Assembly (NCBI RefSeq): GCF_020740795.1
Contig: NC_067287.1
Span: forward strand, 16,259,501-16,323,500
From: Apus apus
Taxonomy: Eukaryota; Chordata; Aves; Apodiformes; Apodidae
DNA: 64,000 bases
Reading direction: 5' to 3'
Under the pieces are notes generated by a model, which worked only from the letters and a program-made list of their open reading frames with translations, did no database searches and was not told where the DNA came from. The number at the start of each line of letters is the position of its first letter. Positions within the stretch are counted from its first letter, which is position 1. A program made the translations under genes and the position numbers. Positions 12,314 to 22,315 of the stretch are shown here, piece after piece.

Positions 12314-12999
12314 CAAGTGCCTTTAAGGGAGCTGACAAACACCCGGCTACATCATTATATGGTGATTAAGCTCTGTGTTAAAAAAAGTATAATCATCAGA
12401 TGACTTTGTTAGTGTTTGAGATTTGGATACGGTCTAAATCTTCAGGTAGTGGGTTAGTGGGGAAGCCGTGAGCGGCCCAGGGCCCAAAGCAAGCAGGATC
12501 TGCTGGGGTCAGCTTCTGCGTGACATCTCGGGGTGCTTAGATCTGCTTTGTTGGTACGGGGAGAAAATGAGGAATGGGAATTTCAAGCACCAGTTTCCAA
12601 GGCAGCAGATTAAAATAAAATTACATTATTATCATATCTTTCCTTAGCAGTGAGAAAACCAAGTCTGAAAAATAGAGGCTTTCAAAAAATATATCTTTAT
12701 CTATCTATAAACACAGTGTTTTCTCTAATCGTTGAACGGCAGGGTGAGGAGATTACGGGTGAGATCATCTCTCATCTCACTTGAATTTCGCAGAAGGAGG
12801 GAATCTCTTTTTGGAAACATCAAAAATTAAAAGGTCTCCGCATCAGTGGGGTTGGGGAGCCAAGGAGGGGGGAAAGCCCCCCACCCAGAACCCTCCATCC
12901 CGCCACCATCTCACAACCAACTCCTCACTACACATCCTTTCACACTCGCTTCAGTCCATGAGTCCAGCCTCCGGGCGCCCACCCCACGTGCTCCCCCAC

Positions 13000-13023
13000 G
13001 CACACACACACACACGCACACCG
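13000..13023 (+). repeat. (CA)n microsatellite in 3' UTR
   Basis: CA dinucleotide run with CG interruptions; GT-rich in the transcript. Confidence 0.85.
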
Positions 13024-14060
13024 GTCACACACACGCCGCCCCAACATGGGGGGACCCCCGTGCCTCTTCCCCCATCCTTATTTTTCCTTGCAATGGATTA
13101 TCTTTTAACGTGCAGGTGTTTCCCTGGGGCAGAGGAAGGGAGGAGGGATAGCAGATATAATGGGGGAGATATGATGCACAGAAAGCAATATGGCAAAAAA
13201 TAAATATTTCCAGAGTGTAAATTCAACCTTTTTTTCCTCCATAAAATTTTGTTAGCTTACAGTATTTCATCAGTATAGCTCATATATATATTATAGTTAT
13301 CAAGGCAAAGGCGGTCCAAGGGAGGTAAGCCTTCTGGGGTGGGGAGGGGGCTGCAGTGCTATGTTTCTAATTTTTGCCCCAAATAAACTATCTGGGCCAC
13401 TTTGCACTGAAAACTTCTCCCAAAGAGCTCTCAGGGGGTATTTGCAGCAAAAAGCTCAGTAATGACCATTCCTCCCACCATGGACCTGCACGTGTGACTG
13501 AAGCATTCTCTGTACCCCCCCCTGAACCCAGCACTGCAGGGCTGGGACCTCTGCTTGCTGCCCTCCAACCACTGTCTCCCCCCACTGCAGTGGCACAGGG
13601 GCCCTTTGCCCCTTTCATGCCCCAGCTGGCCGTTCTCACCTCCTGAAGCAAAAGAGAAAAACCAAGGGCACCAAAGCCACTGCAAAACTACAGTGCAGCC
13701 ACCAGCCAGCCGGTCTTGGGGGTACACACGTGCCGAGGAGGGTGGCTCTCAGAGGACCTGTCACCTCCCCACTGAGCCAAAGCTGCCCAGTGACCACAGA
13801 TCCTCTCCTGTTTTGTTTGGGGTTTTTTTGTGGTTTTGTTTGGTGGGTTTTTTTAAATAATTTTCTTCCCTCTTTTTTTTAACGTGGCCTCCAAAATAAA
13901 AGGAGAAAAAAGCGCCTGAGATACTTGTAGTCATTTGCCTTTCGTGCAACTTGAAGGTCCATGCAATTCAAAAACCGCTTGCGCGTCTCCGAAGAGCGAG
14001 ATGGGGGTAGCCACAGGTCTGCTGCTTCACACAGGGAACCCACCTGTGCCAGCATCTGCT

Positions 14061-14089
14061 ATTATTATAATTATTATTATTATTATTAC
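14061..14089 (+). repeat. (ATT)n microsatellite in 3' UTR
   Basis: ATT units with one TAA interruption. Confidence 0.85.
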
Positions 14090-15103
14090 ATTGTTTTTCC
14101 ACCCCTTCTGTTTTGGTTTTCTTTTGTGTTAAGAGAACACGTGACAGGCCGCAGGAGAAAATTGCCAAAGAGGACTAGTGATGGGAGGGCAAAGGGGAAG
14201 ACAAGGAGGAAGCGATTTTCTGCATCCTCCCAGGAGGCTCCTAAGGAGCATCGGCCTTCCCAGGCGTAGGGTGGCAGAAGCCCCCCCCCACACCTCCCCA
14301 TGAGCTGAGGGGCACAAGCACCCCCGGGGAGGTGGGGAAATGCCATGACACCCCTTTCTGGGTGGACTCACAATAGCTCACCTGAGACCGACACTGGGGT
14401 CTAGGTCAGCAACAGAGGTCAGCCCACCTCCAAGCTCTCCAGGAAAGGGAAGGCTCAGGACAAAGCCCCCCATGCCCCCAGTAAGTTGCCAGGCAGCTGA
14501 GAGGTTTTGGGAAAAGTGTGGGGGCTGGTGATGACCCTCTGCTACAGCCAGGCAAGGGAAAGTTTCCAAGGGCATCTACTCCAGTATCCTGCAGATTCAG
14601 CCCAAGTTATCTCCTACAGGTTGTTTCAAACATGCAGCAGATGTTCACCAATGGAGCTGCTGGAGCTGAGCTTCTTCCACGGGTTTTGCCAGTTGTCTCT
14701 TTTTTTTTCAGATGGAAAACACCAGTCATGGTCCCACGTTCCATCCCAAGTGGATGTCACCGCTCAGGACCGTGATGCTGAAAGCTGGGAACATGCCTCT
14801 TGCTGCCACCTTTTCTTGGGTCACCTTCCAGGCACTGGGACGTGATGCATCCTGTCTGGCGTGGCTTTGTGGCTTTAACGTAGGTGCGTGGCTTTGGTTC
14901 CTCTATGTGTGTGTGTTTGGCTTGTGTTGAGTTTTTAGGGGTTTCGTTGGGGTTTTTTTTTGTTATTTGCTGTTTTCCTCCAAAATTCCAACCCTTTTCC
15001 CCCCCAATTCACTTCCCTCTCCCACAATGCACTTCCTCGCACTCCTTCTCGGATCAGCTCCAAGTCCTTCTCCAAAATTCAAGGATCACCCGCAAGCACC
15101 AGC

Positions 15104-15248
15104 TCATCTCTTCTGGCTGGAGCCAAGCATGACCCTGGAGACAAAGTTGACAATGGCTGCAGCTGGCTGGTCTGGGTCTAGCTCAGCAAAGAGGTGGCAG
15201 ATGTTGTCTGTGGTGCTCCCTTGCTTTCTGGCCACAAAGCCAAAGAGC
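15104..15248 (-). CDS. TNS1: TNS1 exon 32 coding part (residues 1704-1751 and stop), PTB C-terminal helix
   Basis: 145 nt reading [20 protein letters not shown], then [20 protein letters not shown], and ending LGSSQKR before TGA at 15104-15106. The last helix ([12 protein letters not shown]) closes the PTB fold and lines the peptide groove. Acceptor CTCCCCACCCAG. The exon continues without a break into the 3' UTR. Confidence 0.98.
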
Positions 15249-15718
15249 CTGGGTGGGGAGAAGGAAAGAGACTCAGTGAGGTTTGCCAATGTTGCTCACC
15301 CAAGGAACACTACCACCCTCTCCCAGGATGGTCTTGCCCACCTTTCCATCTTTAACATCCACCTTGTACAACACAGAGGGAGACATCCCAAACCAGCCTG
15401 TATGAAGATCCACCTACTCTTCCCTTTGCTGTGGTTTCTCTGGAGGCCAGCACTGCATTTCCATAATTTCTTGGCCAAATCTCCCTTGCTCTGACCATCT
15501 CTATCACCCTCCTCTAGATCGTTCCTAAAAAGGGACCTTCCAGATGACAACATTGCCTTGGTTTTAGGGATGACTCTTGACATCACAGAGGTGTGACAGG
15601 CTGGCTGTTGGGGTAGACCCTCTATGAGAAGAAGGACATGTGGGGACACAGGGAGCTGGGTGAGACCATGTGGTTATTTCTGACTGTCTCTCCCCAAATG
15701 AATAAAATGTCCCTTCCC

Positions 15719-15752
15719 CCTTTTTTCTTTTTTTCTTCTTTTTTTTTTTTTT
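15719..15752 (+). repeat. T-rich run (intron before exon 32)
   Basis: Poly-T with a few C interruptions on the plus strand, so poly-A in the transcript; in the intron between exons 31 and 32. No transposon body recognised beside it. Confidence 0.8.
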
Positions 15753-16306
15753 AATTAGAACGTGCAAACTCAAGTTATAAATACAGGGGAACAGAATGTG
15801 AGACAGGCCCAGGCTGTGGCATTTCTAATTGGAGAGGGGAAATATCCCAGCAGCTGGACATCCTAATAAAAACCCCTTTGCTAACACAATGGCTAAAATT
15901 AGTGGGAAATGGCCTCTGGAAATGGGCTCAGCTGGCAGCTCTGGACTCCTGTGGGTCAGGACAGGGAGGACAGGAGGAAAGGGAAGAGCCGGCCCATGGC
16001 TCACATGCCATTAGCATGACCCCCAGCTCTGCTCCATGAAATGGCTCCCACTGACTCCACTGGGAGAACTTCCAGTAAGGCCAATTCAGCAAGGGTCACA
16101 CCTGCTCTGATCAGGAATTTGGGGCTGGAAAGATGCTTCCTGAGTACCAAGGACTATGGTCTCATGCTTGACTGAAACGTTCCTGCAGAGCGGAACTGAG
16201 TTCATCTCATGCTGTCCTGCATGAGACGTCTCCTAGCCAATGCTCAAACGGAAGCAGAAGCCACCCTGACAGCAGCTGGGAGGAACTGATCACAGAAAGT
16301 ACTTAC

Positions 16307-16339
16307 TTGGCTGGGCCACTGCCATCAGTTTTAGTCCAC
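16307..16339 (-). CDS. TNS1: TNS1 exon 31, 33-nt micro-exon (residues 1693-1704), PTB loop
   Basis: 33 nt reading WTKTDGSGPA with split Lys codons at both ends; the human equivalent as I recall is WMKTEGGAPAK. Acceptor CTTTGCAG, donor GTAAGT. Its length is a multiple of three. Confidence 0.95.
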
Positions 16340-16687
16340 CTGCAAAGAGAAAGAGGTGTAAGGGTTGATGCCTCTTGCACCTCAGAGAAACGGGGCCACG
16401 ACGGGGTTACCACACCAATACTGGAGGGCCAGCCTGACTCTGTACAGGCTTGGCTCTATGGGAAAACCCAGATGTGCCCCTTGCCTAGCATGAAGATGCT
16501 TGAAGACAGAAAGAAGTCACCAGAAGAAGCTGGTATTGCCCCACAGTATCCATGGGGACCCTCCATCCCAGCCCTTTGAGGGAGCAAGAGGGATGGAGCA
16601 AGCAAAGATCCTGCTCCAAGCAGCCTAGGGGCTTGGAGGAGGGAAAGAAGCCAGGGATATGCGCTCCCCTCAGGTTAAGGCACTCAC

Positions 16688-16756
16688 TTTCGCTCCTGGG
16701 GGTCCAGGTCACAGAAGGTGACAGTGTTGAGGGGGTAGTGGCGTCGGAAGAACAAC
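16688..16756 (-). CDS. TNS1: TNS1 exon 30 (residues 1670-1693), PTB domain
   Basis: 69 nt reading [20 protein letters not shown], then ER and part of a Lys codon. Central PTB strands ([16 protein letters not shown]). Acceptor GTGTTTCAG, donor GTGAGT. Confidence 0.98.
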
Positions 16757-17004
16757 CTGAAACACAAGGCAGAGAGAATCAGGGACAGGGAGCCCCAACC
16801 ACTGCCCCATCACAGCCCAGCCTCACCAGCATAGAGGACACTCCCATAGCTCTCCCCTAGGATGCTCCAGGAGTCAAGGACAAAGCCCAGCCCCTGCTCA
16901 TGACAAGGCTCATGTGACCCCAGGGATGTCCTTCACCAACACACTCCCTGGGTAACAGCTCCATTGGCTTTGGGAACCCAGAGACGTGGCCATGGGGGTC
17001 TTAC

Positions 17005-17173
17005 TTCCTCTGGTTGTCCGTTAAGGTGATGCCTTGTGCAGAGACTTTGAAGTGGACGATGGTAGCAGTAGGTGTGGGGTCAGCCACCAGCGTCTCAGCA
17101 ACGGCCTTTGCAATGGCCTGGGGGCCCGTCAGTGACTCCATCTCCACCGAATTGATGAAGAGGACATTGCAGG
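17005..17173 (-). CDS. TNS1: TNS1 exon 29 (residues 1614-1670), PTB domain first half
   Basis: 169 nt reading [20 protein letters not shown] and ending [16 protein letters not shown] across the junction. This is the start of the tensin PTB domain, which binds beta-integrin NPxY motifs without needing phosphorylation. Acceptor CCTTTCCAG, donor GTAAGA. Confidence 0.98.
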
Positions 17174-17252
17174 CTGGAAAGGGAGACAACAGGCGTGGGG
17201 TGAGCCACTGCTTCAGGTCACATTCACCCCATGGCAGCCCCTCTCTACTCAC

Positions 17253-17324
17253 CCGCACCCTGTTTGAGAAGGTCTGTGGCTGAGTTGGTGGCCGAAGCAG
17301 TATCTTTCTTTTCCTCCATGGGAT
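17253..17324 (-). CDS. TNS1: TNS1 exon 28 (residues 1590-1614), SH2-PTB linker
   Basis: 72 nt reading [20 protein letters not shown], then KQGA. Polar linker between the SH2 and PTB domains; the end (DLLKQGA) is conserved in human. Acceptor TCTTCTAG, donor GTGAGT. Confidence 0.97.
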
Positions 17325-17426
17325 CTAGAAGAGATGGGATGTTATTGCTGCTCCCTGCTTGGAAACCTACCCTGTCCCAGGCAGGCTTTTGGGGCAGAGG
17401 CACAACCTTCTGGCCATGGCTCTTAC

Positions 17427-17504
17427 CTCGGTCAGGAATGACAAGTTTGCAGGGCAGGGCCAAGGGCATGATGGAGTGCTGGTAAACCAGAGCTGAGAGG
17501 CAGC
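17427..17504 (-). CDS. TNS1: TNS1 exon 27 (residues 1564-1590), end of the SH2 domain
   Basis: 78 nt reading [20 protein letters not shown], then [14 protein letters not shown]...LPCKL is the closing SH2 helix and strand. Acceptor CTCTCCGCAG, donor GTAAGA. Confidence 0.98.
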
Positions 17505-17935
17505 CTGCGGAGAGAAGGAAGATAGTCAGCATGGGTCTGAAGACACAGTTTTCCCCGGTGTTAGGCCACTGTTGCTCCAGGTGGATGGGAACAGGCTTTT
17601 GGTGGGTTTCTTGGGAAGAGGTCCTCGTGCAGCACAAAGAAGCACAGTAGCCATGGGATAACTGGAACAAGAGGAGCCCCTGCCTGCCACCCTGTCAGCA
17701 GCATAATTTGTCCTAACATATATACATACATACCTGTGCACATGAGCACATCTGTGTGCACTCATGAGTGTGCATGACCCCAGAGGCTCCAAATGCACAC
17801 AGGACTCAGTTATGTGCAGACAAGAGGTAGAAACAGAGGAGGGGGCTCTCCCAGATAGTCTGCTTGACAACCTAGCAAAGGCAAGGCTCTCCCAACCCAA
17901 GCCTGTGTGTGGGAAGCACACTGGGGGGCACTCAC

Positions 17936-18028
17936 CAAAATTTGGCTCGTTGGGGCATCCTTTTAGTTTCACACCCCGCGGGCTGGTCTCAATGAGGAAG
18001 TGCCTCACCAGCTCGTTGGTGATGTCTC
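17936..18028 (-). CDS. TNS1: TNS1 exon 26 (residues 1533-1564), SH2 domain
   Basis: 93 nt reading [20 protein letters not shown], then [18 protein letters not shown] carries the central SH2 strand and conserved His. Acceptor TCTTCCCAG, donor GTGAGT. Confidence 0.98.
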
Positions 18029-18445
18029 CTGGGAAGAGACAAGATGTTCTCACATCACAGCCACTCCACTCCCCCTCCAACACTGCAGTCCCACGTGGAA
18101 ACCAGTGCTCCAGCTTGAGGGAGGAGTCTCTGACACTCTGCACACCCACCTGAAATCTGGCCCTTTGCACAGGGTCAACCCCAAGCCAGGCTCCCCCATG
18201 GTGTTGGTGGGCCAGAGAGGCTGTGCCCGTTTCACCAAGCCAAAGCCCAAAATGTAGACGCCCCTGAGCCCTCCACAGCTCAGGGCCAAGGGTGTCTGGT
18301 GCTTCCCCATGCCCTGGGAGGGAGGGATCCTGCCACATCAGCACATACCCAAGGGCATGACTGTCTCAGCAGACCCAGCTGCCTGCTTGCCCCAGACGAA
18401 CGATGGAAAGTATCTCAGCGTGGGATGGAGAAGGGCACACAATAC

Positions 18446-18577
18446 CTTTCTTGTTCTGCTGCATGACTGTGGGAGGCGGAGAAGCTACTTTCATGGCGAG
18501 GCCGTAGGCTCCCCGGAAGGAGTGGCTGTCTCGGATGATGAAAGCCCCTGGCTCCTTGTCCTTCAGCAGCGCAATGG
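18446..18577 (-). CDS. TNS1: TNS1 exon 25 (residues 1489-1533), SH2 core with phosphotyrosine Arg
   Basis: 132 nt reading [20 protein letters not shown], then [11 protein letters not shown] and MQQNKK. FIIRDS is the tensin version of the SH2 FLVRES motif, so Arg about 1504 should contact phosphotyrosine. Acceptor CTCCTGCAG, donor GTATTG. Confidence 0.98.
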
Positions 18578-19211
18578 CTGCAGGAGAGAACAGCAGACCT
18601 CAGAGCTGGCACAGCGAGAGCCGACCAGCCCACCAAAACCAGCAGGTGTGGGTTGGGATGGGGCATCCCAGCTCTGTGGCCTACAACCAGACACCATGAC
18701 ATTGCTGTTCCCCATGCACATATGGATAGGCATCTCAAGTGGGTCTGCAGCCAGGCAGGGCCTTATCTTCTCCTGTGCCTCTGCTGCCCTGTGCCTTGCT
18801 TGCCCAGATCTGAGCAACCAAGAACTGGAGAGGAGGCACGGACCAAGGATCAAATGCTTGGCTCTGAAGGCACCTTGCCTCCTTCTTGCTTTCCCCTCTT
18901 ATTTTAGCCATGTCTCCAAGACCCCTTTGAGCCCTCTCAACACAAGATCTGAGTGCTTTGCACCCCAAAGTGCATAGATCCACTGGTGGGGACCAGTGTT
19001 CCTCCACCAAGAGGGAGGTTTAAGGAGCCTGCAAGCCTGCAGCTAAGCTTCAAGCCCCCTCTGCCATGGTTTGAGCATCCACAATCCACCTCCACTCCTA
19101 ATCCAGCCCCTAAAGGAAATCCTCACTAAGGATCCCTGAGTTCCCAGATACCCCCCAACTCCTGACTGTGACTCACTTGACCATATACTTTGCCCTGTGC
19201 CATCTACCCAC

Positions 19212-19298
19212 CTTGCTCCCTGGAGATCTCCGGTTTGTACCAGTACTTGGAAGTGTCCTGCACAAACTTGACATTGGCACGAGTCTCAGGGCTGATGT
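19212..19298 (-). CDS. TNS1: TNS1 exon 24 (residues 1460-1489), leads into the SH2 domain
   Basis: 87 nt reading [20 protein letters not shown], then YKPEISREQ. The [12 protein letters not shown] stretch is the first strand and helix of the tensin SH2 domain. Acceptor CCTTGCAG, donor GTGGGT. Confidence 0.97.
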
Positions 19299-20643
19299 CT
19301 GCAAGGAAGGAAAGAGGAGAAGGCAAAAAAAGCTAAGAGATGCTGTATCTAAAACACCAGGTGAGGTTTCAGCAAATCCAGTTAAAGCACTGACCTCTTC
19401 TCAGCCCCAACACATTGTCTTAACCTCAACCCAGTCCTCTATATGCAGGTAGGATGATCACCACCTAGAACTTATGGGGCTGTTGCACATCTAAAGCTAA
19501 ACCCAAACACAAGGGCCCTCAAAGGGCTTGTGCATGGAACAAGTCTCCTGGTCACACAGGCAGAGACAAAATGGGAATTTGTCATTTAAAGGGGAGCTGG
19601 CCAGGTGAAATGAAAGCTGTTGGAGAAAAGAGCTAGTCCAGGAGGTACTGGGGAGATCCCCTGACTTCAGAAGACCTTCACTGCTCTCTAATGTTCCTGA
19701 TTTGGCTCATCCATCTCAAAAAAAATTCTTAACCTTAACTTTAATCTGTGCAAAGGAACTGCAAAGGTCAACCTACCCTTGGAAATGCCATCCCCAGCCC
19801 CAGCCCAACCCTGCCTCATTTGCTGTCCATCAGTGGTTTGCTCCCAACAGGAGCCAATCCTCCAGCCATGGAGTCACCACTTTGCTCAGGCAAAGTTTTC
19901 AACCACCTGCTTTCCAAAAACAACTGAGCAAACAACCTAGTGGGCCAGATAGCATCTCTGCTGGAGACATGTTATCAGCTCTCTGCAATCTGGTCACCTT
20001 CAGAGAGGCGGGGGGCTCACTCCCCCGCCCAGCCCACTTGTTGCTCATGCTTCCCCTCTGGGAGATGTCCCCAGCCATGGCAAGTCATGGGCCTAGGTAG
20101 GCGCCAGTGTGCCCACAAAGGGCTGCCCACTCGGCAGCAAAAGCAGCCTGGCAGTCGGAGCCACTGCTGCCCCATGGCATTATTCCCCTCATCCTATCAG
20201 TCCGATCTTGGCGTCACTGAGGTGTCCTGTAACGGGAGACGATGAAGACTCTTCCAGGCGTGGCAGCACCTGGGGCATGGCACACCATCTGAAAGGAGGA
20301 GGCAGTGCTGCAGCAGAGTCTTGGCAGGGTAAAGCCTGCCAGGAACAGGGCTGGGAGGTCAGCACATCCCCACAGCAGAGAAAAGCTGCCTCCGGTCTCT
20401 TTGATCTCCCTGTACACAACTCTGGGTGCTGTTTACACCAGCAATATCGGGTCAGTGCTTTTCCTGTTTGGATTCACCAGAAAGTGCAGGAAATAGCCCG
20501 AGCCCTGGTAGTGCTGCCGGTTTGCAGATGGACAGGAGGGGTAAATCAGGACACTGTTGCAACCCCTTCCCTGCTGGCCAGTAAGGAGGGGAGAGCCCTA
20601 GACAGACCAGAGGGACACAAGAACCTCCGAGAGCATCCCTTAC
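19299..20643 (-). other. TNS1: TNS1 intron between exons 23 and 24
   Basis: 1.3 kb of unique-looking sequence. A 218-codon plus-strand open frame (20109-20765) overlaps exon 23 and is taken as a shadow. Nothing else recognised. Confidence 0.7.
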
Positions 20644-21512
20644 CTGGCATGGAGAACTTGGAGAAGTCTGGTAGGGTGTGGGAGAAGGTAACAGTGCTCC
20701 CACAGCTGGGGCTGGACATGCCACTGGAGAGGGGCGAGGATGCCTTGCCGTTGATGGTGGCATAGTTGGGCAGGCTGTTGGAGCGGTCCCCAGCTGACAT
20801 CCGCCGCTTCTCAGGCAGCGCAGGCTGCGGCGTGGGGCTGCCCTGGTGGTAGGCAGCCGAGTCCGGGGAGGAGGAGTGCGGTGTGCTCGTGCCGGGGTAG
20901 TACGCCGGAGAGACAGGGAAGGACGGCGTGGAGGGAGGCTGGTAGCCAGAGGAGCTGCTCTGCCGAGACAGCGTTTGGTGTCTCTCCTCCAGGCTGGGGT
21001 AGCCATACAGAGGGCTGCCAGGGGGCACAGCCGCCATGGCTTGATGTCTGGCCAGACTGGGGCTCCCTGGTGGGACCACCAGGTTGCCCTGGACCACTGT
21101 GGCGTGTCTGCCCAGCCCGGGACTGCCCGGAGCACCGCTCACGCTGGGATTGACAGCTCTTCGGCCGAAGCCAGGGCTGGGCGGCGTGTTGGTAGCCACT
21201 GTCCGGTGCAAGGCACGGGGGCTCCCCGGCAGCACATGGGCTCCCACCATGTTGACCTGCGGCTGCGCCCGAGCTTGGGGGTCTGGCTGGAGGCCGGCTC
21301 GGCCATCAGGGTAGTCGGGGCTGTTGTACGTCAAGCCCGGTACCCCACCTTGGACCATTGCAAAGGAAGATGGAGACGAGTTTTGATAGCTGCTGTGAGC
21401 AGAGGGCATCTGCGAGCCAACAGGCGATCGATAAATAGGCTCAGCCGAGGTGTGGGGAGGTGTAACCGTACTGTGGGGGCTACCCTCTGATGGGTAGCTG
21501 CGGAGAGAGGCC
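20644..21512 (-). CDS. TNS1: TNS1 exon 23, second giant exon (residues 1170-1460)
   Basis: 869 nt beginning [20 protein letters not shown] and ending [13 protein letters not shown] plus one base. Acceptor ATCTCTCCTCAG, donor GTAAGG. It contains a run of imperfect (V/P)PGSP-type repeats with nearby GRH/ARH motifs ([24 protein letters not shown]), then [20 protein letters not shown] and [12 protein letters not shown], all hallmark tensin-1 wording. A long open frame on the opposite strand is a shadow. Confidence 0.97.
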
Positions 21513-22140
21513 CTGAGGAGAGATAAGAAGGAGGATTCAGGTCCATGCCTCACTCCTGCTGCTGGCTGGCACCCTCCTTTGAGTGGTGCACAGGGAAACT
21601 GAGGCACGGCACCAGCCAGCTGCTTAGTTGCTCAGAGGCAACAGTGGGATGGTTCCTGCCAGCTGCATGAAAGCAACTGGAGGCAGCTTTAGCTGCCCCA
21701 TGCATCCTATTTCCTTCTCAAAATATGACCTTCTGGGAGACAGAGCCTTTTTCCAGCTCCTCTCCTAGCAGAATGCTCAGTTCATTCCTCCCTGCCAGCC
21801 TCTCCACGTGAGCTAGCACAGGACAACCCATGGGCAGGGTGGAGAGATGACAGGGACAATGACTCCATCACACCATAGGGCATCAGTGCTCAGCCAACCC
21901 AGGGCTAGAGGCTAGCACAGACCCCAGCAAGATGCTGCCAAAGGACAGTGACCACCACCAGTGATGCAGCTTTGTATCCTGAGGACAGTGAGCCACATGG
22001 TGAGCCAGGACCTCCAAACTCTTCATGAGGAGACAGGGGTCCTTGCAAAGACAACTTCCAAGTAGAAGCAAGCCTGTGCACACCAGGCAGGGTTCATCCC
22101 TGGTCCCACCAGTCCCCAGGACCTTCAACCACTGCCTTAC

Positions 22141-22315
22141 CCGTCCACGCTGTGAATAGGGCTGCTGGTGGAGATGGGGCTGGGGGCAGTGAAGGAGTTG
22201 GCAAAGGTGCCATTCCTGGCAGGCACCTCTGGGCCCCCGGGCTGGGTGGCAGGCAGGGTTCCTCCCCTGCCCGTCGTGGCTGTGCGGGCCACTGACTCAA
22301 CGTAGCTCCTGGGCT
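22141..22315 (-). CDS. TNS1: TNS1 exon 22 (residues 1112-1170)
   Basis: 175 nt reading [20 protein letters not shown] and ending [14 protein letters not shown]. Acceptor TTTTGCTGCAG, donor GTAAGG. SYVES is a conserved tyrosine context in tensin. Disordered, Ser/Thr-rich. Confidence 0.95.

Larger units (their letters stand above)
10630..15103 (-). other. TNS1: TNS1 3' UTR (about 4.4 kb)
   Basis: From the stop codon down to about 20 nt past a distal AATAAA. The length is in line with the long 3' UTR I know for mammalian TNS1. It is more A+T-rich than the coding part and carries many simple repeats: poly-pyrimidine at 14942-14961, ATT at 14061-14089, CA at 13000-13020, a G run at 12286-12313, TA at 11874-11894, and a T/A inverted repeat at 11101-11171. 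Open frames inside show no domains. Confidence 0.8.

Noticed and set aside
17526..18344. 272-codon minus-strand open frame read as a single gene
   Set aside because: Only the part at 17936-18028 is coding (SH2 exon 26); the rest is intron read-through.
20846..21490. 214-codon plus-strand open frame
   Set aside because: Antisense to TNS1 exon 23, Arg/Gly-rich as expected from reversed Pro/Ser codons.
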